A stretch of 64,000 bases of DNA from Pomphorhynchus laevis (Eukaryota; Acanthocephala; Palaeacanthocephala; Echinorhynchida; Pomphorhynchidae). This document shows, one piece after another, positions 32,246 to 44,745 of this stretch. The stretch spans positions 428,950-492,949 of the forward strand of contig WNNJ02002785.1 in NCBI GenBank assembly GCA_012934845.2, given 5' to 3'. The position numbers were made by a program, and so were the translations under genes. Within the stretch, counting starts at the first letter, position 1. Each line of letters opens with the position of its first letter. The notes beneath the pieces were generated by a model that saw only the letters and a program-made list of their open reading frames with translations, was not told the DNA's origin and ran no database searches.

Positions 32246-33142
32246 TTGAAAGGAAGAATCTTTTCAATATTTTTTCTGAGAGAGTTTACAAGCTCTTATA
32301 AGAAGAGAATTCTATTTAATTCGATAAAATATTTAGATTCCGAAATCCGGGTTTCTTTCAGCTCTCCAGATCTGGCAGCATCGTACTTAGAATTTTTCGA
32401 AACACACATAAAAGAATTTGGGTCAACTACTTACAGGCCTATTCAGGCGACTTTGAAAATTAATAATTTTCCGCTCTTCGCAACAGAGGAAGATATCATT
32501 GCTCTCACATCTGAGTTCAAAATTCATAATATTCGCCCAATCCTGGGCAAGAAAGGCCAGGCTATACCAATAGCATTCTGTTCTACCGCAGTCGATCAGG
32601 CGGAATGTCTGGCTAAAAGCAAATGTAACCCCTTTCTAGGGTACAATCTTTCTTTCAATATCGTAGATACTGATGACTTAACATACCCCCATTGCAATGG
32701 GTGCCACCTCTGGGGGCACTGGTCCTCGAACTGTACTAGGCCCCATACGTGTGGGGTTTGCAGCTCTTCCGAAGTCCATGAGGGGAAATGTTCTCTCCCC
32801 CCTCTGTGTTCCAATTGTGGTGGTCAGCACCCGGCCTGGTCTAGAAGATGTCCTATCTTCAAAGAATACAAATTAAGGCATTGTGGGGCACCGGTCAAAC
32901 CGGCCCACTTTGCCGCTGCCAGCTTATCCAATTCAAACGGTTATGGTATGTCGGACACCGACATTTTCAAAATTGTTGACGCAAGACTACAGATATATAA
33001 AGACGAGATTCGAGCCTTAACGAACCATCTGATAGCGAAATTTGAGGAGTCCCGTTCTCCTCCATCGATGATTCTTACCTCTTCAAAGAGAGCCCCCGTT
33101 CTAAGAAGAGATCATCTTCTAAACAAAAGTTGGCTTCCTTGA
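32246..33142 (+). pseudogene. LN2 copy B ORF1, zinc-knuckle protein (5'-truncated)
   Basis: 298 open codons without the native start. FSIFFLREFTSSYKKR, YRPIQATLKINNFP, IPIAFCSTAV, NPFLGYNLSFNIV, then the three knuckles CNGCHLWGHWSSNC, CGVCSSSEVHEGKC and CSNCGGQHPAWSRRC. The basic C-terminus continues in another frame to a stop near 33280 (a one-base shift near 33130). ORF2 starts 34 nt later. Confidence 0.82.
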
Positions 33143-33313
33143 AGTTGGCAAAGAAAGATGATATATGCTGGGAGTTGTTGGCCTCAAAGGGAGATGAAGA
33201 TAATGCCGGTGGGCAAGTGTCTTCTCCTGGTAGGGCTGGGAGTGAGAAGGGCAACTTTCTCTCTCCTAGTTTCTGCTAGGAGGTAGGCATCCCACTCCAG
33301 CTGTCGTAACACA

Positions 33314-35718
33314 ATGCAAAGTAGTCAAGAGCCTTTTTCACTGAATATACTTCAGTGGAATTCGGGAGGTGCTTCTGCTCTTAGCCTTCTATCTGGTAGA
33401 GATGCGGATGTTATAGTCCTTCAGGAGACGCGGCCTATATGTATCCCCCAGGACATTACTCGATTTATCCCCAAGCATATTTACACCCACTTCACTCCGT
33501 ACATAACCCCTCCTCACGCCTCTTCATCTCAAGGACTTTTAACCCTAGTTAAATGCTCCTTAAGATCATCCCTTCTTTTAAACTATTCTTGTCCAGCCCT
33601 GTCTTGTTTAGCTGTTTCACTTTGTAAGAATGGTAAACGTATCAGCATAGCCAATATCTATATTAGGCCAGGGGAAATTCACAAGAACCGTGATCTCCTG
33701 GACCGTATCTTGGGTAGTGGCTATGACATGTTACTCGGTGACTTCAACGACAGAACTGGTCGTTGGATTAATGCAGCACTCCGCAGAGCCAGGAACGATT
33801 ACCTTATTCACAAACCACCGTCCCCAACTTTTCATTGCTCAACAACTAATTCTCTCCTCGACATATTACTGCTTCATAAGATGTGGTTGTTGAAACCCAT
33901 CTGTACTGAGCAGTCGCGCCAAAAACAGACCATCTCTCATGACCTAATTCGTTGGCGGATAGAGGAAGATACGTTGCTTAGAAGGAGGTTTCACTTTGAT
34001 CCCATCAGAGTGGCTTTCTTTCAGGCGGCTATCCAACTCTTCCCCAGAATTGGTAATGAGAATTTGACCGAATTTAATTCCTTCCTCTCCTCGCAAGCTA
34101 CCGCGTTTCTTTCGACTACCTATAAAGGTCATATTTACAATCCCACTCCAACAAAACTCAAGGTTTTGGCTAAAATGCTACGTCTTCCCAATGTCTCTGT
34201 TTCCGCCAGGCAGGCCATCTCGAATGAATACTGGAGCACTAGATATAGGTTCCAGCTGAGCAGGGATAAGGCGAACATCGCTCACCTTAACCCTTCTCAG
34301 TCTTCCTTCTGGAAGATATTCAAGAAGGAGAAGTTTGTCTGTTGGAAGGATAGAGCTTTGGGTTGGATTGGTAGTATAGGCCTTGATAATGTTTTGAAGG
34401 AGTCACTATCCCTACATAATTATGGAGCCACTCAATCTCCCCAACCAATCCCGCCTTGGGGTGACTTCAGGAGCAGGGACTTATCTGTTACAGATATCCT
34501 TAACTCCTGGGGGCCACTTCCGGGCACCTCTAAATCCGTCGCTCCACTATCTTCTCGAGTCTGTCAGCTTTTGACAGCCGATCAAAGAAGAGAAGTGGCC
34601 GTCACAATGCTTTTAGCCTCACCATCCGATGTAGCCGGCATCAATATTAGTCGTAGAATTTTCTTACCAAAGCATAGTCCGGTTTCATGTCCCAAAGATC
34701 TGCGTCCCATTTCGATTCAAAACTCCCTCATCTCCATCTACGAAAAAGCGCTTGCGCGTAGAATCCGCGACCATTTAAGTAGGCGTAACTCATAGTAGAA
34801 CATCAGTTTTGTAGGGATAATAGCCATCAACTAGCTGTGGCTGTTTTCCTTGACTTTTCTGCTGCATTTGACCGCATTTCCATTCCCTTTGTTATCTCCT
34901 CTCTCAGGTCACTCGGGTTGCCTGCGAGAATTGTTAACAGGGTGGAGATATTACTGTTTACCAAGAGGTTCTACTATGAAGACGACCCTGATGCGTGTCA
35001 GTTCTACCCTATTACAGGTGTGCCCCAAGGATCCCCACTTTCTCCTATCTTATTTCTTGCTGCCTCCATTGTACTATTCAAGAATTTTAAACGTGATCAA
35101 CATCTAGTGGTATACGCTGATGATACCACGGCCCTGTTCTCTGGACGCAGGTGCAAAGATGTCGCTTCGGACATCAGCCGTTTCTTTTTAAGATTAACAG
35201 ACCAGCTGACCCTATCCAATCTTATTTTAAATTCATCCAAATCGCAGGTAGTTGTCTTTCATGGCACCCCTGCGACAAAGAAAAAATTAAAGAGACTAGC
35301 ACTCTCAGCTCTATCTTCTATATTGACTAATCAACCACTCCCTACCTTCACAAGTCGAGTAAAATACCTGGGGTTCACTGTTACGGTGAACTGGTCGGCG
35401 AAAGCTGACCTGGATAGACTTAAACGTATCCTGAAGAAAGCTAGGTGGGCCCTGAAACGGGCTCAGCATCTGTCGTTGAATGGGAAAACCCAAGTGCGCC
35501 TCTGGGGTACTTGGGCTATCTCGGGATTAGTCTTCTTTTCGAGAGGACGTCCTCCAGAGCAAAGACTAAGGTTTCTCAAGCTCCTCATCTCGCGATTACC
35601 GCGCATAGTCCGCCTAGATTGGATTCTTCGGGGGGTGATAGACCCCGGGTGGTTCAGTCGAAGAGCGGCGTGTTGGATGTGCTGGAGGGCTCAGATCCCG
35701 CTGGACCTGAGGCCGTGA
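33314..35718 (+). pseudogene. LN2 copy B ORF2, endonuclease-reverse transcriptase
   Basis: 33314-34795 (493 codons) holds EN (ILQWNSGGAS, VLQETRP, LLGDFNDRTGRW, NSLLDILLL, SHDLIRW), the linker and the RT start (LRPISIQNSLISIYEKALARR). About 65 bp covering FHGFVKGRS are deleted near 34790. 34837-35718 is open with VFLDFSAAFDRI, GVPQGSPLSPILF, VVYADDTTALF, VKYLGFTVTVNW and the terminal AQIPLDLRP. The catalytic residues are intact on both sides of the deletion. Confidence 0.85.
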
Positions 35719-35870
35719 CATTATTATGAAGACTAAATGCTATTATGAATTGTCTTATTTGAACTGCATTTGTTTTTTTTCTAATGTCTCTTTTCGTTAT
35801 TTTTTAGTGGTTGTTAGTTATTTGAGAAATTCCTTATTATTATATTCAAAAACATACTTCGAAACGAAAA

Positions 35871-37076
35871 ATGAGTAAATTTAGCATGTCGGAGCGTTCA
35901 AAGAACTCAATGAAAACTAATTTTCATGCCAATGCAATAAACGAGGTAAGTGGAGATTTAGGTTCTCTTGAATATATTCCGGAGGGTGAACTTCCCCCGG
36001 TACCAAAATTATCCAACCTGGTGATTATCAGACTTTTGGTGCCTCTGGAAAGGCAGAACATGTTCAATGTTTTTATAAGAGGCTTTGCTCATCGATTTAA
36101 AAAAAGGATATTGTTCAATGCGATTAAATATTATGAATCTGAGATTAAAATCTCATTCTGCACTCCTGATCTCGCAATGTCGTACGTAGACTACTTTAAA
36201 AAAGAGCATTCGGAACAAGGTATAATTGCTTCCAAACCAATCCTGGCAACAATAAAGATAAATAATATGCCCACATACATTTCAGAAGAAGATATATCAG
36301 CCCTAGAAACTGATTACAAAATCTCTAACGTGCGCTTTATAAAAGGGATTAAAGGCTTCCCCATTCCCGTGGCGTTCTGCAATGCCCCGGTTGATGAAGC
36401 CCTAAAACTATCGATTTCAACATGCAATCCTTTTATGGGGTATAATTTGAGATTTTCAATAATCGAAACCGACTCACTAACGTACCCTCACTGCAACAAT
36501 TGTCATCAGTGGGGGCATTGGTCCACTGGATGTTCTTTACCATATAAGTGCGGCGTGTGTGGTACAACTGCTGTACATCCTGAGAAGTGCGAAAGTAAGC
36601 CATTTTGCGCAAACTGCGGTGGTGAGCACCCCGCATGGTCAAAAAAATGTAAAATCTTTAAGGCGTACCAAAAGAGACACAGGGGTGTAACAGCAAAACC
36701 GACTAGCTTCGTGGAAGCTGTCTCGTCTAACAAGAATGACGACAGGATGCCGGACACAAAAATTCTTAAACTTATTGAAATGCAGCATCAGGCATCAATG
36801 ATTCAACTTGAAAAATTGGTCCAAAAATTGGTGGGTCAATTAGCGGAATCCTTCCGTTCTCCTCCTTCTGGGAAGACCAACAATATTAAGAAACCACCAA
36901 AATCTAAGAAACGAAACGGGTCAGCGCTAAGCATAGCCGCTCTGAAGCTTGCTCAGAAGGATTCGATTTGTGCTATGGCTAACAAGGGAAATGAAGATAT
37001 CGCCCGTGGGCAAGCGACTCCATTTGTCGTGACGGGAAGCGGTAAAGGCGACTTTTCCGCCTCTAGTTGCGACTAG
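35871..37076 (+). CDS. LN2 copy C ORF1, complete zinc-knuckle protein
   Basis: 401 residues from ATG 35871 to the stop at 37076, intact. N-terminal domain: NMFNVFIRGFAHRFKKRILF, IKISFCTPDLAMSYV, KPILATIKINNMP, PVAFCNAPV, NPFMGYNLRFSIIE. Knuckles at about 205-265: CNNCHQWGHWSTGC, CGVCGTTAVHPEKC, CANCGGEHPAWSKKC. Lys-rich C-terminal segment (KKPPKSKKRN). ORF2 starts 34 nt downstream at 37111. The start is supported by the leader shared with copy D. Confidence 0.85.
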   Translation: MSKFSMSERSKNSMKTNFHANAINEVSGDLGSLEYIPEGELPPVPKLSNLVIIRLLVPLERQNMFNVFIRGFAHRFKKRILFNAIKYYESEIKISFCTPDLAMSYVDYFKKEHSEQGIIASKPILATIKINNMPTYISEEDISALETDYKISNVRFIKGIKGFPIPVAFCNAPVDEALKLSISTCNPFMGYNLRFSIIETDSLTYPHCNNCHQWGHWSTGCSLPYKCGVCGTTAVHPEKCESKPFCANCGGEHPAWSKKCKIFKAYQKRHRGVTAKPTSFVEAVSSNKNDDRMPDTKILKLIEMQHQASMIQLEKLVQKLVGQLAESFRSPPSGKTNNIKKPPKSKKRNGSALSIAALKLAQKDSICAMANKGNEDIARGQATPFVVTGSGKGDFSASSCD

Positions 37077-37110
37077 GTGGAGGGCGTCCCACTTCGGTAA
37101 CACTTACGCA

Positions 37111-39568
37111 ATGGGAAGTAATCAAGGACCTTTTTCACTGAATATCCTTCAGTGGAATTCGGGAGGTGCTTCCGCCCTTAGCCTTCTATCTGGTAGAGAT
37201 GCAGATGTTATAGTCCTTCAGGAGACGCGGTCTATCCGTCTCCCCCAGGATATTACTCGATTTATCCCTAAGCACATATACACCCACTTTACTCCTTACA
37301 TAACCCCCCTCACTCCTCTTCATCTCAAGGTCTTTTAACCCTAGTAAAAAGCTCATTAAGATCATCCCTCCTATTAAACTACTCTTGTCCAGCCCTATCT
37401 TGTTTAGCTATATCACTTTGTAAGAACGGTAAGCGTATAAGCATAGCCAATGTCTATATTCGGCCAGGAGAAATTCACAAGAACCGTGACCTCCTGGATC
37501 AAATATTGGGGAGCGGTTACGACATGTTACTTGGTGACTTCAACGACAGAACTGGTCGTTGGATTAATGCAGCACTCCGCAGAGCAAGGATCGACTATCC
37601 TTTTCATAAACCACTTTCCCCAACCTTTCATTGCTCTACAACAAATTCACTCCTCGACATATTACTGCTACATAAGATGTGGTTGTTGAAACCCATTTGC
37701 ACCGAGCAGTCGCGTCAACAACAGACCACCTCTCATGACCTAATTCGCTGGCGGCTAGAGGACGATACGTTGCTTAGAAGAAGGTTTCACTTTGATCCTA
37801 TTAGAGTGGCCTTCTTTCAGGCAGCTATCCAACTCTTCCCCAGAATTGGAATTGAGAGTTTGACCGAATTTAATTCCTACCTCTCATCGCAAGCTACCGC
37901 GATCCTTTCGACTACCTATAAAGGTCGAATATACAATCCTACTCCAACAAAGCTCAAGGTCCTAGCTAAAATGTTGCACCTTCCCAATCTCTCTGTTTCC
38001 GCCAGACATATCCTCTCGAATGAATATTGGAGCTCTAGATATAGGCTCCAGCTGAGCAGGGATAGGGCAAGCATTGCTCACCGATACCCTTCTCAGGCTT
38101 CCTTCTGGAAGATATTCAAGAAGGAGAAGTTTGTTTGCTGGAAGGATAGAGCCTTGGTTTGGATTGGTAGCATAGGCCTTGACAAAGTTTTAGAGGAGTC
38201 ACTTTCCTTACATAATTATGGAGCCACTCATTCTCCCCAACCAATCCCGCCTTGGTGTGACTTCAGGAGTAGGGACTTATCTGTTACAGATATCCTTAAC
38301 TCCTGGGGACCACTCCCGGGCACCTCCAAATCCCACGCGCCACTCACCACTCGTGTCTGTCAGCTTTTGACATACAGTCAGAGAAAGGAGGTCGCCATCA
38401 CAATGCTATTAGCCTCCCCGTCTGACATAGCGGAAATCAACATCAGCCGTCGAGTTTTTTACCTAAAAAGAGATTAATCACTTGTCCTAAAGATCTGCGG
38501 CCCATCTCGATTCAAAACGCCCTCATATCCATCTACGAGAAAGCGCTTGCGCGTAGAATCCGCGTTCATTTATGTAGGCGTAATTTGATCCCACCGAGTT
38601 TTCATGGGTTTGTCAAAGGGCGCTCGGTCCATTCAGCAATTGGTGAAGTGCATCAGTTTTGTCAGGATAATAGTCATCAGCTTGCTGTGGCTGTTTTTCT
38701 TGATTTTTCAGCTGCATTTGACCGGATCTTTATTCCCTTCGTTATCTCCTCTCTCAGGTCCCTCGGGTTGCCTGCGAGAATTGTTAACAGGGTGGAGATA
38801 TTGTTGTACACCAAGCGGTTCTACTATGAAGACGACCCTGATGCGCGTCAGTTCTACCCTATTACAGGTGTACCTTAAGGATCCCCACTTTCTCCTATCC
38901 TTTATCTTGCTGCATCCATTGTACTATTCAAGAATTTTAAACGTGATCAACATCTAGTGGTATATGCTGATGATACCACAGCCTTGTTCTCTGGACGCAG
39001 GTGCAAAGATGTAATCTCTGACATCAGCCGTTTCTTTTTAAGATTAAAAGATCAGTTGCCCCCATCCAATCTTATTTTAAACTCCTCTAAATCACAGGTG
39101 GTTGTCTTTAATGGCGTTCCTGCCACCAAAAAGAAACTTAAGAGACTAGCACTCTCTACACTCTCCTCCATTTTGCAGCATCAACCACTCCCCATTTTCA
39201 CGAGTCGAGTAAAATATCTGGGGTTCACCGTTACGGTGAATTGGTCGGCGAAAGCTGACCTGGATAGACTTAAACGTATCCTGAAGAAAGCTAGGTGGGC
39301 TCTGAAACGGGCCCAGCATCTGTCATTGAATGGGATAACCCAAGTGCGCCTCTGGGGTACTTGGGCTATCTCGGGATTAGTCTTCTTGTCACGAGGACGT
39401 CCCCCAGAACAAAGACTAAGGTTTCTCAAGCTCCTCATCTCGAGATTACCAACCATAGTCCACCTTGACTGGACTCTTAGGTGTGTGAGAGACCCCGAAT
39501 GGTTCAGTCAGAGGGCGGCGCGCTGGTGCGGCCGAGGGGCTCAGATCCCTCTGGACCTGAGGCCGTGA
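37111..39568 (+). pseudogene. LN2 copy C ORF2, endonuclease-reverse transcriptase
   Basis: Open pieces 37111-37338, 37506-38477, 38585-38878 and 38957-39568. A one-base loss in a C-run near 37310, a shift near 38460 and a stop in the GVPQG box at 38876-38878 break it. Domains as in copy A: EN with VLQETRS, LLGDFNDRTGRW and SHDLIRW; RT with FHGFVKGRS, VFLDFSAAFDRI, VVYADDTTALF, LGFTVTVNW, end AQIPLDLRP. Confidence 0.85.
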
Positions 39569-39695
39569 ATATAAGTTGAAGATTTCAAAATACACGTCGT
39601 GAACAGTTCCTATTTTAAGTTGTCTTTTGCATGTTTTTGTTTCTTAAGTTTTTATCAGTTATATAGTTATTAATAAAACCCTTACTATATATATT

Positions 39696-42600
39696 CAAAA
39701 ACGTTTAAAAAATGAGCATGGTTGTCAAAAAAGTGTAAGTCGGAGCGATCAAACGAATCACAGTTTTCCACAAGAAACGTTACAACGAACCATATGACGA
39801 CAATTCCTATCGATATTCTTGCTATTCCTGGAGACAAGGTAAGTAACGCTTGTGTTCATAATTTCAAATATGTGAAGGAGCTTCCTCCCATTAAGAAACT
39901 AGTCAATCTAATTTATATAACAACAAAAAAACACCGAATGCGAAAAACATGTTTTTCAACAAATTTTTAAGAAAATCTATATGCCAATTCCCAGGAAGAG
40001 TTATTCTCAACCCAGCTCGCATCATCAATAACACTTCCAGAATATTCTTTGTCTCATCCGATTTAGCAACTTCATATGCTAAGTTCTTTAATGACAATTT
40101 TTCGCATATATGAACATTAGGTTTCAAGCCAATAATGGCTTCTGTAAGCATCACGAACATTATTCCGGATCTAGAAAAGGGAGGCATTGAAGCTCTCAAA
40201 AATTTTATCATTTACAAAATGTACGCTTCATAAAAAATAATGACGACTCAACACTACCGATTGCTTTCGCCAACACCGATGAAGAAAATGCATATATCCT
40301 TGCCAATGCTGCATGTAATCCCTTTATGGGTGTAATTTAAATTTCACACAAGTTAGCACCGAAAATCTCACATTCCCTCACTGCAACACATGCCACTGCT
40401 GGGGGCATTGGAGTTCTGGTTGCAGTAGAAGAAGTTGTGGAATTTGTGGGTATGATGACAAAGACCACAACTTGGAGTGTAAACTTTCTCCTAAATGTTC
40501 GAACTGTGGCCTGCAATACCATGCCTGGTCACGGAGATGCTTAGTCTTTAAGGATTACGTCAAAAGACATCTAATCACTTAGAAAAATGTGAATTCTCCC
40601 TCCATCAAGTTTAATCAGATATGTGGCTCGTCTGGTCCAGCTCGGACGAATTACTTAATATCTTCAAAGCAATGTAAGATGAGACTATTAAGACTAATGG
40701 AAACACTAATTACTGGTTGATTAAGAACTTGTTCAAAACACCTACACTCTCTACTCTTGAACTCATAATCTCTAAGAAGAGAACAACATCAAATACAATG
40801 AAGTTAGCGTCCAAGAAGATATCGACTTCTTCCAGAACACAAACCCGCCGTCGATTAAGCTTGCAAATCAAGATGATTCTAACTGGAAATTAGCAGCGGT
40901 TTCCACCTTGGGAAAGAAGAAATCGCCCGTGGAAAGTGTCTTAAACTTGTCCGGCTGGGTGTGAGAAGGACAACCTTCTCACCTCCTGTTACGACTAGGA
41001 AGAGGCATTCCACTCCAGCTAATTAATACAATGCAAAGTAATCAAGATCCTTTTTTACTGAATATCCTTTAATGGAATTCGGGAGGTGCTTCTGCCCTTA
41101 GCCTTATATCTGGTAGAGATGCAGATGCTGTATTTCTTCAGGAGACGCGAAGTATCCGGCCCTCTTAGGACATTACTCGATTTATTCCTTAGCGCATCTA
41201 CACACACTTTACTCAGTACATCACCCTCTCACTCCTTTTCATCTCAAGGTATTTTAACCCTAGTTATATGCTTCTTAAGATCTTCTTTCCTGTTAAACTA
41301 CTCTTATCTAGCCCTGTTTTGTTTAGCTATATCACTATGTAAAAACGTTAAACGAACGCATCAGTATAGCTAATATCTACATCCGTCCAAGAGAGATTCA
41401 CAAGAAGACCTCCTGGATCGTATTTTGGGTAGTGGCTATGACATGTTACTTGGTGATTTCAACGACAGAACTTGTCGTTAGATTAATGCAGCACTCTGCA
41501 GAGTCAGGAACGACTATCTTATTCACAAACCACCATACCCACCTTTTATTGCTCAACAACTAATTATCTCCTCGACATATTACTGCTTCATAAGATGTGG
41601 TTGTTAAAACCCATCTGTACTGAGCACTCGTGTCAATAACAGACCACCTCTCTTGACCTAATTCGTTGGCCGATAGAAGAAGATACGTTGCTTAGAAGGA
41701 GGTTTCACTTTAATCCCGTCAGAGTAACTTTCTTTCAGGCAGCTATCCAACTCTCCCCCAGAATTGGTAATGAGAGTTTGACCGAATTTCATTCCTACCT
41801 CTCATCGCAAGCTACCGCGTTGCTTTCGACTACCTATAAAGGTCGTATTCACATTCCCACTCCAACAAAACTCAAGGTCCTGGCTAAAGTGCTTCACCTT
41901 CCCAATATCTCTGTCTCCATCAGACAGGCCCTCTCGAATGAATACTGGAGCTCTAGATATAAGTTATAGTTGAGCAGGGATAGGGCGATCCTTGCTCACA
42001 TTAACCCTTCTCAGTATTCCTCTTGGAAAATATTCAAGAAAGAGAAGTTTGTCTGCTGGAAGGATATGGCTGTGGGCTGGATTGGGAGCATTGGCCTTGA
42101 CAGATTTTAGGAAGAGTCACTATCCCTTCATAATTACGGAGCCACTCAAACACTTCCGCCAATTCCGCCTTGGGAGACTTCAGAAGTAGCGACCTATCTG
42201 TCACAGATATCCATAACTCCTGGGACACTCTCGGGCACCTCCAAATCCGTCGCTCCACTTTCTTCTCGAGGCTGTCAGCTTTTGGCAACCGAACAAAGAA
42301 GAGAAGTGGGCGTCACAATGCTATTAGCCTTCTCTTCCGATGTGGTCGGCATCAACATTAGTCGTAGAATTTGTATACCTAAAAGAAATCCGATCTCCTG
42401 TCCTTAAGACTTGCAGCCCATTTCGATACAAAACTCCTTCACCTCCATTTACGAAAAAGCGCTTGCGCGTAAAATCCGCGACCATATATGTAGGCGTAAT
42501 TTAATCCCACCAGGTTTTCATGGGTTTGTTAAAAGTCGCTCGGTCCATTCAGCAATTGGTGAGGTGCAGTACTCCTGTCGGGATAATAGCCATAATCCCG

Positions 42601-42717
42601 TTGTGGCTGTTTTCCTTGACTTACTTTTACGGGTGTGCCCTCTAGGATCCCCACTTTCTCCAATCTTGTATATTGATGCCTCCATTATACTCTATAGTAA
42701 TAATGTTTTGTAGGAGT
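39696..42717 (+). mobile_element. LN2 LINE copy D1, decayed
   Basis: It follows copy C directly. The ORF1 region (39714-41000) is heavily broken but keeps the knuckles CNTCHCWGHWSSGC, CGICGYDDKDHNLEC and CSNCGLQYHAWSRRC at about 40380-40545. ORF2 starts near 41033, with open remnants 41086-41373, 41688-41969 and 42411-42713. About 150 bp between palm A and the QGSPLSP box are missing near 42620. It ends at 42717, where a second partial copy begins. Confidence 0.8.
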
Positions 42718-43523
42718 CGATAATGTTTTGAGGGAGTCACTATCCCTACATAATTATAGAGACACTCAATCACCCCAAGCAATCCCGCCTTGGGGTGACT
42801 TCAGGTTCAGGGACTTATCTGTTACAAATATCCTTAACTCATGGGGGCCACTTTTGGGCACCTCTAAATCCGTCGCTCCACTTTATTCTCGGGTCTGTCA
42901 GCTTTTGACAGCCGATCAAAGAAGAGAAGTGGCCGTCACAATGCTATTAGCCTCCTCTTCCGATGTGGCCGGCATCAACATTAGTCGTAGAATGTTTTTA
43001 TTTAAGCGTAGTCCGGTTCATGTTTTAAAGACCTGCGGCCCATTTCCATTCAAAACTCCCTCATCTCCATCTACGAAAAAGCGCTTGCGCGTAGAATCTG
43101 GGACCATTTAAGTAGGTGTAATTTGATTCCTTCGAGTTTTCATGGGTTTGTCAAAGGGCGCTCGGTCCACTCAGCAATATGTGAAGTACATCAGTTTTGT
43201 CGGGATAATATCCATCAACTCGCTGGGGATGTTTTCCTTGACTTTTCTGCAGCTTTTGAACGCATCTTCATTCCCTTCGTTATCTCCTCTCTCAGGTCCT
43301 TCGGATTACCTGCGAGAATTGCTAACAGGGTGGACATATTGCTGTACACCAAGCGATTCTACTATGAAGACGACCCTGATACGCGTCTGTTCTACCCTAT
43401 TACGGATGTGCCTCAAGTTTCCCCTCTTTCTCCTATTTTATATCTTGCTGCCTCCATTGTACTATTCAATAATTTTAAGCGTAATCAACATCTTGTGGTA
43501 TACGCTGATGATATCAGGAACGA
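42718..43523 (+). mobile_element. LN2 partial copy D2, joined to D1
   Basis: It restarts in the EN-RT linker (ATAATGTTTTGAGGGAGTCA) after D1 ended with almost the same bases, then runs through the RT fingers and palm (42728-43111 and 43123-43520: FHGFVKGRS, FLDFSAAFERI, QVSPLSPILY, VVYADDI). It stops abruptly at 43523. About 500 bp are thus present twice in D1 and D2. Confidence 0.8.
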
Positions 43524-43559
43524 CCATTACAAATTGTTGCAATTATTAAAATTTCATTA

Positions 43560-44745
43560 TTTTATGTATTATATTTTATATTATATGGTATGCATAAATG
43601 CTCATGCAAAAATATGTTTCTTGTAAATTTAAATATGTCATCTTTACGATATAAATTAATAGTAGTTTTCATATCGAGATATACACCTTCTTTATCATCA
43701 ATATCGGTTTTGTTAAGAATAAGGATACCTGGATAAATTTGTTCACTAATTGAATAAAAATTATTAGAATTAAATACACATATATCATTAATGTATCAAA
43801 ACATATATCTTTATATAAAATGTTATAACATTTTTAAATAATTTAAAAGTCCCTACTTTTAAATAATTTTGATTTATCAAAATATTTAAGGATTCTATTG
43901 ATTCAATTTTATCCATATATTTACTTGATGGTTTAATTTTTGTTTGATAGGCGTTATAGTTATTATAACATATATATGTATATCTTTTTCCGAATATAAG
44001 ATTAATTAATTTTACTAACGCTTCTTTAATATCTACTAAATCTAGATTTGTATAAAGCGTACTAAAATCGTATGTATTTATATTTTGTTTTTAATATTTA
44101 TCAAAATATTTAAGGATTCTATTAATTCAATTTTATCCATATATTTATATTTATTTGATGGTTTAATTTTTGTTAGATAGGCGTTATAATTATTATAACA
44201 TATATATGTATATCTTTTTCCGAATATAAGATTAATTAATTTTACTAACGCTTCTTTAATATCTACTAAATCTAGATTTGTATAAAGCGTACTAAAATCG
44301 TATGTATTTATATTTTGTTTTTAATATTTATCAAAATATTTAAGGATTCTATTAATTCAATTTTATCCATATATTTATATTTATTTGATGGTTTAATTTT
44401 TGTTAGATAGGCGTTATAATTATTATAACATATATATGTATATCTTTTTCCGAATATAAGAGATATTAATTTTACTAACGCTTCTTTAATATCTACTAAA
44501 TCTAGATTTATATAAAGTTTAATAAAATCGTATGTATTTTTATCCTGAAAATTTATCTCTTTTGTGCTCTTATGTAGAATTAATACAGAAATAGTGTTTT
44601 ATTATCGAATTCCCTTCAATTGGTAATCGAAGGTATAAAAATACCTCTACAGAAATGGGGGTATAATACCCCCCCCATTTAATAGCAATGCATATGAATC
44701 TAGGTTTTATTTTGTTTTATTTTATTCTGATACAACGTCTCTTAT
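43560..44745 (-). mobile_element. Penelope-like RT fragment with triplicated core
   Basis: Reading the minus strand: IKPRFICIA (about 44690), KEINFQDKNTYDF, then the core YDFSTLYTNLDLVDIKEALV, KLINLIFGKRYTYICYNNYN, followed by YPGILILNKTDIDD and VYLDMKTTINLYRKDDIFKF (about 43640-43720). KPRFIC..., DFSTLYT, then LNKT...D..LD...IY.K.DDF.F, is the order of Penelope-like RTs. The core segment occurs three times in tandem and interrupts the chain. The clade assignment is inference; it is dead as it stands. Confidence 0.6.
43877..44545. repeat. Three tandem ~224-230-bp units inside the Penelope-like RT
   Basis: TCAAAATATTTAAGGATTCT starts at 43877, 44101 and 44331, so the periods are 224 and 230 bp. 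The 6-bp difference is an extra TATATT-like stretch near TTTGATGG. Units two and three are almost identical; unit one differs slightly. The unit covers the DFSTLYT active-site-proximal block. Confidence 0.9.

Larger units (their letters stand above)
32219..35850 (+). mobile_element. LN2 LINE copy B, first of a head-to-tail array
   Basis: It starts within ORF1 (its first bases match 36019 in copy C, so about 150 bp of ORF1 are missing). It runs through ORF1, ORF2 and a 3' UTR ending CCTTATTATTATA at about 35845, where copy C follows immediately. ORF1 is frameshifted near 33130 and ORF2 has a short deletion near 34790. Confidence 0.88.
35851..39695 (+). mobile_element. LN2 LINE copy C, middle of the array
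   Basis: It begins right after the tail of copy B with TCAAAAAC and a leader of about 25 nt before ATG 35871, and ends at about 39695 in CCCTTACTATATATA, directly followed by the TCAAAAAC start of copy D. It has complete ORF1, complete but broken ORF2 and 3' UTR. The B-C and C-D joins share the same sequence, with no host DNA between copies. Confidence 0.88.

Noticed and set aside
32596-32814. Minus-strand ORF over the zinc-knuckle region of LN2 copy B
   Set aside because: Shadow of ORF1; similar antisense frames occur over other LN2 knuckle regions.
35845-39700. Repeated sequence at both ends of LN2 copy C taken as LTRs
   Set aside because: The repeat is only the short tail-to-head join of adjacent LINE copies. 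LN2 has an EN-RT ORF2 and no integrase or protease.
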